Origin: Flavobacteriales bacterium UBA5692
GTDB lineage: Bacteria; Bacteroidota; Bacteroidia; Flavobacteriales_D; Sanyastnellaceae
NCBI GenBank assembly: GCA_002420235.1
Contig: DIHQ01000180.1
Location: forward strand, 1 to 6,124
Direction of reading: 5' to 3'
DNA: 6,124 nt
Made by a program: the position numbers and the translations under genes. The notes under the pieces were generated by a model. The model was not told the DNA's origin and did not search any database. It saw nothing but the letters and a program-made list of their open reading frames with translations. Shown here one piece after another: positions 1 through 5,356 of the stretch (position 1 is its first letter; every line of letters begins with the position of its first letter).

Positions 1-1804
1 CGCCCGGGTACCATCCCAAGACCTCCCAATCGCCGTCCTCGCGCTGGCCGTGCAACGACCAAGGTCCTGCGAGTTCCCCTTTGTTGCAGACAGTTACTGT
101 GGTCGCAGCGCCGCCGCTGCGGACCGAGCGGATGGCGTAATCTGTTTGACCCGTTGTGGGAACGAGACCTTCGAAGAACCATCCGAGGTCTTCCCCGGTG
201 CTACCTTCGAGCGAGGCGCGCAGATCTTCGGGGGCGGGATGCTTAAATTTCCAGGCATCGAAGTAGGCCTGCATACCCCGGTCAAACCGCTCCGTGCCGA
301 GGCTTTTGCGCAGGTAGTCAAACGCCGCCGCCGTCTTTGTGTAGACCACCGTGCCATAGTTGATAGGACTGAAGTCGTTGGAGTGACATTGCATCGGCTG
401 ATCAATGGCCATCCGGGCACTGAGGAAATATGCTAATACATTTCGGCTTTCGTAGGATTTGCCGACCAGGTCAAAACGCTCCATGAGCGGCGTGGCGCGG
501 TCTTCAAACCCGGTCAGTCCGATCTTATCTCCGTATTTCTCGACGAAGTACCGGGTCTCGTTGAACGAGTTGATGCCCTCGTCCATCCAGGCATTGGTGC
601 GTTCGTTGCTTCCGAGGATGCCGTAAAACCAGTTGTGGCCCACCTCGTGGACGATAACGGTCTCCAGCCCCAGGGCGCTCCCGCTGTTGCCAATGACGGT
701 GACGTTGGGGTATTCCATGCCGCCGCCCGCACTGATGGTGCCGTCCACTGCAGTCACGTGGTTGTACGGGTACTCCCCGTTCCATTTGGAGTAGTAGTAG
801 GTGGCGTCCTCGATGTAGGCCAACGACGCGCGCCACAGGTCAGCGGCAGCTGGGGTAAACATGGCCCACGAGGTCACGGACCGCCCCGAGTACGGGAGCT
901 CCACTTCGCCCTTGAGCACCCACCAGCGTTTGTCGGCAAACCAAGCAAAATCGTGGACATTGGATTGGCGGTAACGAAGAGTTTTTGTGCGGGAAGAGGA
1001 AGCGGGAAATTCCATGGCTTCGTCCGTATCAAACGCCTCCGCATCAAACGCGCTGCCATCCACCCGGCGGGCAGTTGCCAGCGCCAAGGAATCCAAGAAG
1101 TCCAGCTCACGCGCGTTATCCGCTTCGCTCGGGTCCAAATCGCCTGTGGAACCCACTACGTAATTGGCAGGCACGGTGATGCGCACGTCAAACGAACCAT
1201 ACTCCGAGTAAAATTCCCCTTGATTGAGGTACGGCATGGGGTGCCAACCGTCGCGGTCATACACGGCCGGCTTGGGGTACCACTGGGTCAATTGATACGA
1301 CTCGCCGATATGACCGAGCCGGCTGATTTTGCCCGAAGGCAACTTCACCCGAAACGGTGTGGTGTAGGTGAGCGACGCCCCGGGGGCCAGCGGCTCCGGT
1401 AGATCGATCCGGGCGATGTCCTGGTGCACTTCGTTAAACGACCACGGCACCGGCGCCCCATCGATACGAAAGTCGAGCGAATCAACACCGCCCAATTCGC
1501 GCTGCATCGCCCAGAACATGAATAGATTTCCCTCACGAAATTGCTGCTGTGCCAAGGCAGTAGTGCCGTCTTTGTACGCATTGGGCCACAGGTGAATCCA
1601 CAAGATGTCCAAGGTATCCGGGCTGTTGTTGCGGTACGTGGTGGCGATAGTGCCGTGCAGCTCATGGCGCACATCGTCTAGGGTCACCTCGATGCGGTGG
1701 TCGACATCCTGTTGGAAATACGGCGCCGTCGCTTCTTCCACTTGAGCGGAGAGCAGAAGGGGTACGAATAAACAAGCACACAACGTGGCGTTCTTTTTTT
1801 GCAT
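1..1804 (-). CDS. Secreted M1-family zinc metallopeptidase (aminopeptidase), C-terminus cut by window edge
   Basis: This gene reads open on the minus strand from an ATG at 1804-1802 to the left edge, 601 codons with no stop, so the C-terminus is missing. Residues 1-20 form a Sec signal peptide: MQKKN, a hydrophobic core ending PLLLSA, and probable cleavage before Gln21, so the enzyme should be periplasmic or surface-exposed. The N-terminal beta domain (about 30-250) carries the HLWPNAYKDG and YQLTQWYPKPAVYD stretches typical of Bacteroidota M1 peptidases. The substrate-binding loop GGGMEY (360-365) stands in for the classical GAMEN. The zinc site is HEVGH (386-390), exactly 18 residues, then Glu409, giving HEXXH-X18-E; Glu387 is the general base. 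Tyr488 in VVYTKTAAAF fits the catalytic tyrosine. All active-site residues are present, so it should be an active aminopeptidase cleaving N-terminal residues from peptides. Substrate specificity and any C-terminal sorting domain cannot be judged. It is transcribed divergently from tatA. Confidence 0.93.
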   Translation of the reverse strand, partial: MQKKNATLCACLFVPLLLSAQVEEATAPYFQQDVDHRIEVTLDDVRHELHGTIATTYRNNSPDTLDILWIHLWPNAYKDGTTALAQQQFREGNLFMFWAMQRELGGVDSLDFRIDGAPVPWSFNEVHQDIARIDLPEPLAPGASLTYTTPFRVKLPSGKISRLGHIGESYQLTQWYPKPAVYDRDGWHPMPYLNQGEFYSEYGSFDVRITVPANYVVGSTGDLDPSEADNARELDFLDSLALATARRVDGSAFDAEAFDTDEAMEFPASSSRTKTLRYRQSNVHDFAWFADKRWWVLKGEVELPYSGRSVTSWAMFTPAAADLWRASLAYIEDATYYYSKWNGEYPYNHVTAVDGTISAGGGMEYPNVTVIGNSGSALGLETVIVHEVGHNWFYGILGSNERTNAWMDEGINSFNETRYFVEKYGDKIGLTGFEDRATPLMERFDLVGKSYESRNVLAYFLSARMAIDQPMQCHSNDFSPINYGTVVYTKTAAAFDYLRKSLGTERFDRGMQAYFDAWKFKHPAPEDLRASLEGSTGEDLGWFFEGLVPTTGQTDYAIRSVRSGGAATTVTVCNKGELAGPWSLHGQREDGDWEVLGWYPG

Positions 1805-1820
1805 ACTTACAAAAGTATGC
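1801..1820. repeat. Perfect 8-bp inverted repeat in the divergent M1 peptidase/tatA control region
   Basis: The arms GCATACTT (1801-1808) and AAGTATGC (1813-1820) are exact reverse complements around the 4-base spacer ACAA. The repeat covers both the start codon of the minus-strand peptidase gene (1802-1804) and its candidate -7 box (1810-1817). Its centre is about 37 bases upstream of the tatA ATG. The position suits a repressor operator acting on one or both divergent genes, but no known regulator site is recognised. It lacks a T-tract in a useful position, so it is unlikely to be a terminator. Confidence 0.5.
1810..1817 (-). promoter_or_regulatory. Candidate -7 promoter box for the M1 peptidase gene
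   Basis: Read on the minus strand this is TACTTTTG, a full match to the Bacteroidota -7 consensus TAnnTTTG. Only five bases (TAAGT) separate it from the ATG, so the transcript would start at or next to the start codon. I see no TTG at the expected -33 distance, which weakens the call. The box lies inside the inverted repeat at 1801-1820. Confidence 0.45.
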
Positions 1821-1834
1821 CCGCACGGGTGACG

Positions 1835-1842
1835 TACCTTCG
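1835..1842 (+). promoter_or_regulatory. Weak candidate -7 promoter box for tatA
   Basis: TACCTTCG matches TAnnTTTG except at the seventh base, and it ends four bases before the ATG at 1847. No TTG is visible at the -33 position. The call rests mainly on the need for a promoter in this 42-bp divergent gap and on the same close spacing seen at the M1 peptidase and trxB genes. Confidence 0.3.
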
Positions 1843-1846
1843 CCCC

Positions 1847-2125
1847 ATGGGCATGACGGAAATCGTATTTGCATTCCTGATATACCTCTTGCTGTTTGGA
1901 GCCAAGGGCATCCCCTCGTTCGCACGCACCATGGGCAAAGCCGTGCGTGAGTTCCGCAGCGCTACCGATCAAATTCAGCGGGAAATCCTCTCCACCACGG
2001 ACGACATTCGCAAGGACGTCAACCAGGTGCGGAACTCGATGGACCCCATGAAATCGGTCCCCAAGCGGCCAAGTGATGCACGGAAAGGGGATGAATCCCC
2101 CGCTGATGCACTCAAAGCCGATTAA
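1847..2125 (+). CDS. tatA: Sec-independent (twin-arginine) protein translocase subunit, TatA/TatB family
   Basis: The 92-residue product has the standard TatA/TatB plan. There is a short N-terminal membrane helix (about 5-17), the Phe17-Gly18 hinge in LLLFGAKGIP, and an amphipathic helix from Pro23 through ARTMGKAVREF to about residue 50. A charged, probably disordered tail rich in Asp, Lys and Arg follows. In the family, TatA multimers form the transient pore for folded proteins and TatB joins TatC in the receptor. A glutamate at the start of the helix (Glu5) is TatB-like, but the length and the rest are TatA-like, so the subtype is not settled. The start at 1847 gives a compact N-terminus; 1853 is equally possible. 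The in-frame ATGs at 1799 and 1817 would add a polar, Arg-containing extension before the helix and would overlap the peptidase promoter, so they are unlikely. The stop abuts the next gene's ATG. tatC is not in the window. Confidence 0.85.
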   Translation: MGMTEIVFAFLIYLLLFGAKGIPSFARTMGKAVREFRSATDQIQREILSTTDDIRKDVNQVRNSMDPMKSVPKRPSDARKGDESPADALKAD

Positions 2126-3088
2126 ATGGAATTTTTGATTCTAATTGCCGGTCTGGTTGTCCTGGTTCTCAGTGGCGACTACCTCGTGAAATTCGCCTCT
2201 GGGCTCGCCATCAAGATGCGCATCCCCGCCGTCATTGTGGGGTTGACCATTGTATCCATCGGCACCTCGGCTCCAGAAATAATGGCTTCGGCCCGGGCGG
2301 CCTTGGAAGGCAATCCCGGAATCACGGTGGGCAACGTCATTGGTTCCAACATCGCCAACCTCGCCCTCATTCTCGGCTTGACCGCGTTGATATTTCCGGT
2401 CCGGGTCGACCGCTCGCTTCTGCGAAGCGATTGGCCCGTGCTTATGGCCGCTTCGATTGGCATCTTATGGTTTGCCCGGGATATGGCGATTACACAAGGA
2501 GAAGGTCTAGCCCTTGTGGGGGGTGCAGTCGCATTACTTGCTATGCTGTATTTTCGCAGCCAGCGTGAGGGTTTGACGAGAACGCCAACGGCAGACACCA
2601 CCGAAAAAATGGAAGAAGCCCAGCGGCCACTGGGGGTGTTGTTGGGCGGATGTTTATTAGCCAGCTTTGGGCTGCTCTACGGCTCTGAGTGGTTCGTTGA
2701 CGGTGCGCGGCGTATTGCTATCAACAATGGCGTCAGTGATCACATCATCGGACTCACCGTAGTCGCCTTCGGCACCAGCGTGCCGGAGCTCGTGGCTTCG
2801 GGTATCGCCGCATACAAGCGCGAGCCGGATTTGGCGCTCGGCAACCTCATCGGCTCCAACATCTTCAACATCTTTCTTGCCGCAGGCATTAGCGCGAGCA
2901 TCATCCCACTTCCTGTTGATGCGCAAGCCTTAGAATTTGATTTTTGGTGGATGACGGGCATCTCTTTATTGGTAGGCGTAATGATGATGCACAAGGGGCT
3001 GATCCATCGCTGGAAAGGAGCCCTCCTCCTACTTATCTACCTCGCCTATATCGGGTGGATCGGCGGGGACATTGCAGCAGTAGGATGA
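2126..3088 (+). CDS. yrbG: Calcium/sodium antiporter, CaCA family (YrbG type)
   Basis: This 320-residue inner-membrane protein has the internal duplication that defines the Ca2+/cation antiporter family. The first alpha repeat has GTSAPE (46-51) and GNVIGSN (69-75); the second has GTSVPE (216-221) and GNLIGSN (239-245). The glutamates of the two GTSxPE motifs and the asparagines of the GNxxGSN motifs line the ion site in known structures of the family. About ten hydrophobic segments surround them. A hydrophilic loop at roughly 146-168, rich in Arg, Thr and Glu, separates the two halves. The length is normal for bacterial YrbG-like exchangers, which use the sodium (or proton) gradient to expel Ca2+; the true ion pair here is inferred from family. 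The ATG directly follows the tatA TAA, and the TGA overlaps the ATG of the alkB-like gene, indicating one transcript with translational coupling. There is no Shine-Dalgarno sequence. Confidence 0.93.
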   Translation: MEFLILIAGLVVLVLSGDYLVKFASGLAIKMRIPAVIVGLTIVSIGTSAPEIMASARAALEGNPGITVGNVIGSNIANLALILGLTALIFPVRVDRSLLRSDWPVLMAASIGILWFARDMAITQGEGLALVGGAVALLAMLYFRSQREGLTRTPTADTTEKMEEAQRPLGVLLGGCLLASFGLLYGSEWFVDGARRIAINNGVSDHIIGLTVVAFGTSVPELVASGIAAYKREPDLALGNLIGSNIFNIFLAAGISASIIPLPVDAQALEFDFWWMTGISLLVGVMMMHKGLIHRWKGALLLLIYLAYIGWIGGDIAAVG

Positions 3089-3660
3089 ACCACTTGCGTC
3101 AAGAAACCATCCTGAGTGAGGCCGGTGCAGCTTGTTGGGTAATCCGCGGAGCGTTTGCCCACGAAACGTTCGATGATTGGCATGCACACATTCCCTGGCA
3201 GCATAACACCATTACCATCTATGGCAAAAAACACTTGGAACCCCGGCTGACTGCGTGGATGGGGCCGGCCTACGCCTATTCGAGAATCCGTTGGCCGGAA
3301 CGGGAGCTCACGCCATTAACCGCAGGAATGCGCGATGCTGTGCAAGGATTTTGCGCTTCTTCACCCATCTTCAACGCCTGCCTTTTCAATCTTTACCGCA
3401 GTGGGATGGATTCCATGGGGTGGCACCGAGACAATGAGCCCGAAATTGACCCGGCGTGCATCGCCAGCGTTTCGTTTGGAGCGACGCGGGACTTCGCCGT
3501 CAGGCACCGCCACAGCAACAAAAAATGGATGGTCAGCCTAGGCCACGGTGACCTCTTGGTAATGGAAGACATGCAGTGTGATTTTGACCATGCTTTGCCC
3601 AAGCGATTGCGTGTCAAAGAACCGCGCATCAACCTGACATTCCGGGCGCTTCGCGGCTGA
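3085..3660 (+). CDS. alkB: AlkB-family 2-oxoglutarate/Fe(II)-dependent dioxygenase (alkylated nucleic acid repair)
   Basis: The 191-residue product has the AlkB core. The iron ligands are His114 and Asp116 in GWHRDNEPEI and His169 in FDHALPK. The 2-oxoglutarate-binding arginines are Arg181 and Arg187 in PRINLTFR, the family RxNxTxR signature. The upstream NLYRSGMDSMGWHRD block (102-116) is the conserved substrate and cosubstrate lid seen in ABH2/ABH3-like members. These enzymes oxidise methyl groups on 1-methyladenine and 3-methylcytosine in DNA or RNA and release formaldehyde. Whether DNA or RNA is the substrate here is not visible. The start at 3085 overlaps the antiporter stop as ATGA. The same frame is open further upstream to an ATG at 2944, but that part lies inside the antiporter gene and adds no AlkB sequence, so I rejected it. 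No Ada-like adaptive-response gene lies nearby, so constitutive expression with the operon is likely. The symbol indicates the family, not proven orthology to E. coli alkB. Confidence 0.9.
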   Translation: MNHLRQETILSEAGAACWVIRGAFAHETFDDWHAHIPWQHNTITIYGKKHLEPRLTAWMGPAYAYSRIRWPERELTPLTAGMRDAVQGFCASSPIFNACLFNLYRSGMDSMGWHRDNEPEIDPACIASVSFGATRDFAVRHRHSNKKWMVSLGHGDLLVMEDMQCDFDHALPKRLRVKEPRINLTFRALRG

Positions 3661-3663
3661 TGC

Positions 3664-3675
3664 ATTCAATTGAAT
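3664..3675. repeat. 12-bp perfect palindrome upstream of panB
   Basis: ATTCAATTGAAT equals its own reverse complement. It lies in the 55-bp alkB-panB gap and ends four bases before the candidate panB -7 box. The position fits an operator or upstream element, but the sequence is AT-rich and short, so chance is a real possibility. It is followed by no T-tract, so it is not a convincing terminator for the upstream operon. Confidence 0.35.
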
Positions 3676-3679
3676 TGGA

Positions 3680-3687
3680 TACCTTTG
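3680..3687 (+). promoter_or_regulatory. panB: Candidate -7 promoter box for panB
   Basis: TACCTTTG is a full match to the Bacteroidota -7 consensus TAnnTTTG and sits in the alkB-panB gap, 28 bases before the panB ATG. Transcription would start near 3692-3695 and give a leader of about 20-25 bases. No TTG is found about 19-21 bases upstream; the only nearby TTG (3670-3672) is too close. It suggests that panB and the pseudouridine synthase gene form a unit separate from the tatA cluster. Confidence 0.45.
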
Positions 3688-3715
3688 AGCTGCGGCAACT
3701 GTTAAACCCGAAATC

Positions 3716-4531
3716 ATGTCCGTTCACAAATCAGCCAAACGCATCACAACCCAAGTGCTTGCGGAAATGAAGGCCAACGGCGAACCCATCGCCATGCTCA
3801 CCGCGTACGACTACACCATGGCCACCATCGTGGACCAAGCCGGTGTTGACGTGATTTTGGTCGGTGACAGCGCCTCGAATGTTATGGCCGGCCACGAGAC
3901 AACCTTGCCCATTACACTGAATGATATGATTTACCACGCATCCAGCGTGGTGCGCGCTGCCAAGCGTGCGCTAGTGGTGGTAGACTTACCTTTCGGCACC
4001 TACCAAGGCAATTCGAAGGAAGCCTTGAATTCGGCCATTCGCATCATGAAAGAAAGCGGTGCCCACGCGGTGAAACTCGAAGGCGGAAGCGAAGTGCGCG
4101 AAAGCATCGAACGCATCCTCACTGCCGGCATTCCGGTCATGGGCCACCTCGGCTTAACGCCGCAGTCCATTTACAAATTTGGCACGTACACGGTGCGCGC
4201 CAAGGAGGACATGGAAGCGGAACAATTGCGGGTTGATGCCAAAATGCTCGACGAAATCGGTTGCTTTTCTGTGGTTTTCGAAAAAATCCCTGCAGAACTC
4301 GCGACCGAAGTGAGCAGCAGCATCCGCTGCCCCACCATCGGCATCGGTGCCGGAAGCGGTTGCGACGGACAAGTCCTCGTCCTCCCCGACATGCTCGGCA
4401 TCACCCAGGAATTCAGTCCGCGCTTCTTGCGTCGTTACCTGAACATGGGCGAGCAGATGAACTCGGCCATTCAGCAGTACGTCAAGGACGTCCGCAGCCG
4501 CGATTTTCCCAACGCGGACGAACAGTACTGA
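3716..4531 (+). CDS. panB: 3-methyl-2-oxobutanoate hydroxymethyltransferase (ketopantoate hydroxymethyltransferase)
   Basis: PanB transfers a hydroxymethyl group from 5,10-methylenetetrahydrofolate to 2-oxoisovalerate to make ketopantoate, the first committed step of pantothenate and coenzyme A synthesis, in the cytosol. The 271-residue length is normal for the TIM-barrel family. Visible motifs in order are LTAYDYTMA (28-36), VGDSASNVMAGH (49-60), DLPFGTYQ (90-97), KLEGG (120-124), GHLGLTPQS (143-151), FEKIPAELA (188-196) and GIGAGSGCDGQVLVLPD (209-225). Asp51 and Asp90 correspond to the metal-binding aspartates, Lys120 to the substrate-binding lysine and Glu189 to the catalytic glutamate of E. 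coli PanB, so the enzyme should be active. The ATG at 3716 gives the normal N-terminus; no Shine-Dalgarno sequence precedes it. The rest of the pathway (panC, panD, panE) is not in the window. The pseudouridine synthase gene follows at once on the same strand. Confidence 0.97.
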   Translation: MSVHKSAKRITTQVLAEMKANGEPIAMLTAYDYTMATIVDQAGVDVILVGDSASNVMAGHETTLPITLNDMIYHASSVVRAAKRALVVVDLPFGTYQGNSKEALNSAIRIMKESGAHAVKLEGGSEVRESIERILTAGIPVMGHLGLTPQSIYKFGTYTVRAKEDMEAEQLRVDAKMLDEIGCFSVVFEKIPAELATEVSSSIRCPTIGIGAGSGCDGQVLVLPDMLGITQEFSPRFLRRYLNMGEQMNSAIQQYVKDVRSRDFPNADEQY

Positions 4532-4599
4532 GCATGGCGGATCGCCCGGACGTCTCGAATCCCTCCCACTGGGCTCGGCAGCCGAAGGCGCCCATTGTA

Positions 4600-5304
4600 A
4601 TGAGCACCATCGACAACCTCGATGTGCTCTATGAAGACAACCACATCATTGCCGTCAACAAGCGCTCGTCGGACATCGTCCAGAGCGACTCCAGCGGCGA
4701 CACCACCCTCTGCCGCGTCGTCGGCGAGTACGTCAAACGGAAGTACAACAAACCCGGCGACGCGTTCATCGGGACCGTGCACCGCCTCGACCGGCCGGTG
4801 AGTGGCGTCATCCTGTATGCCCGCACTTCGAAGGCCCTCTCCCGGTTGACCAACATGTTTAGATTGCGGGAAGTGCAGAAGACGTACTGGGCGGTGACCA
4901 AGCCTGCTCCTTCTCCTGCTGAAGGGCACATCGTGAACTACTTGATCAAGAATAAGGACCTGAACAAAAGCTTTGCCCATGACACCCCAGGGAATGGACG
5001 CAAAGAATCGGAATTGACCTACCGCACCTTAGGTCGGTCGGACCACTACCATTTTGTGGAGGTCAAACCCAAAACGGGACGCCACCACCAGATTCGAACG
5101 ACTTTAGCGAGCCTTGGCGCACCCATCAAAGGGGATATCAAGTACGGCTCCCGGCGTACCAATGACAATGCCTCGATTCATCTGCATGCTCGTTGCATCG
5201 AGTTCGTTCACCCTGTGCAGCATATCGCCATGCGCATCTTAGCAACACCGCCTGACGACCCGGTCTGGAACGCATGGCTCCGCCTCGACAATGGCATGAG
5301 TTAA
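4600..5304 (+). CDS. RluA-family RNA pseudouridine synthase (no S4 domain)
   Basis: This enzyme isomerises uridine to pseudouridine in rRNA or tRNA. From the ATG at 4600 it has 234 residues. VLYEDNHIIAVNK (9-21) opens the catalytic domain, HRLDRPVSG (61-69) holds the catalytic Asp64, TGRHHQIR (159-166) is the second RluA signature, and KGDIKYG (177-183) and IHLHA (193-197) complete the fold. There is no N-terminal S4 RNA-binding domain, so it belongs with the short RluA/TruC-like members; the modified site cannot be predicted. The start is uncertain. An in-frame ATG at 4534, two bases after the panB stop, would add 22 residues rich in Pro, Ser and Arg. I prefer 4600 because family members usually begin a few residues before VLYEDN, but coupling with panB would favour 4534, and the codon use of the extra stretch looks coding. 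Co-transcription with panB is likely either way. Confidence 0.9.
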   Translation: MSTIDNLDVLYEDNHIIAVNKRSSDIVQSDSSGDTTLCRVVGEYVKRKYNKPGDAFIGTVHRLDRPVSGVILYARTSKALSRLTNMFRLREVQKTYWAVTKPAPSPAEGHIVNYLIKNKDLNKSFAHDTPGNGRKESELTYRTLGRSDHYHFVEVKPKTGRHHQIRTTLASLGAPIKGDIKYGSRRTNDNASIHLHARCIEFVHPVQHIAMRILATPPDDPVWNAWLRLDNGMS

Positions 5305-5308
5305 TTGG

Positions 5309-5326
5309 TGATAAAATGTATTATCA
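5309..5326. repeat. Inverted repeat in the AT-rich gap upstream of trxB
   Basis: TGATAA (5309-5314) and TTATCA (5321-5326) are exact reverse complements around six bases. GGT (5307-5309) and ACC (5328-5330) could extend the pairing with a bulge. The repeat starts five bases after the pseudouridine synthase stop and is centred about 39 bases before the trxB ATG. An operator for trxB is the more natural reading; a weak terminator is possible, but the stem is AT-rich and no T-run follows. Confidence 0.4.
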
Positions 5327-5343
5327 TACCCTCTCGAGCACTG

Positions 5344-5351
5344 TATCTTTA
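5344..5351 (+). promoter_or_regulatory. trxB: Candidate -7 promoter box for trxB
   Basis: TATCTTTA matches TAnnTTTG at all but the last base and ends five bases before the trxB ATG at 5357. No TTG lies at the -33 distance. Transcription from it would begin at or beside the start codon, as proposed for the M1 peptidase gene. Confidence 0.35.
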
Positions 5352-5356
5352 CCGCC

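Noticed and set aside
635..1402. A 255-codon open frame on the plus strand
   Set aside because: It runs antisense through the M1 peptidase gene, whose signal peptide and complete zinc site are on the minus strand. The product has an Arg/His/Val-rich, low-complexity look and no recognisable domain. Long antisense frames are common in GC-rich coding DNA.
1799..1846. Longer N-terminus for TatA from the ATGs at 1799 or 1817
   Set aside because: It would put a polar, Arg-containing extension before the membrane helix and would overlap the start codon or promoter box of the divergent gene. TatA proteins normally begin just before the helix.
2944..3084. Upstream extension of the alkB-like gene, 47 more codons
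   Set aside because: It lies wholly within the antiporter gene in another frame and adds no AlkB sequence. The ATG at 3085 with an ATGA overlap is the natural start.
4261..4599. Pseudouridine synthase frame extended back to 4261 within panB
   Set aside because: The added part is the out-of-frame reading of panB, rich in Arg, Pro and His, with no similarity to RluA enzymes.
5309..5330. Rho-independent terminator after the pseudouridine synthase gene
   Set aside because: The stem is short and AT-rich and no T-run follows, so it would be a poor terminator. I listed it as an inverted repeat and possible operator instead.
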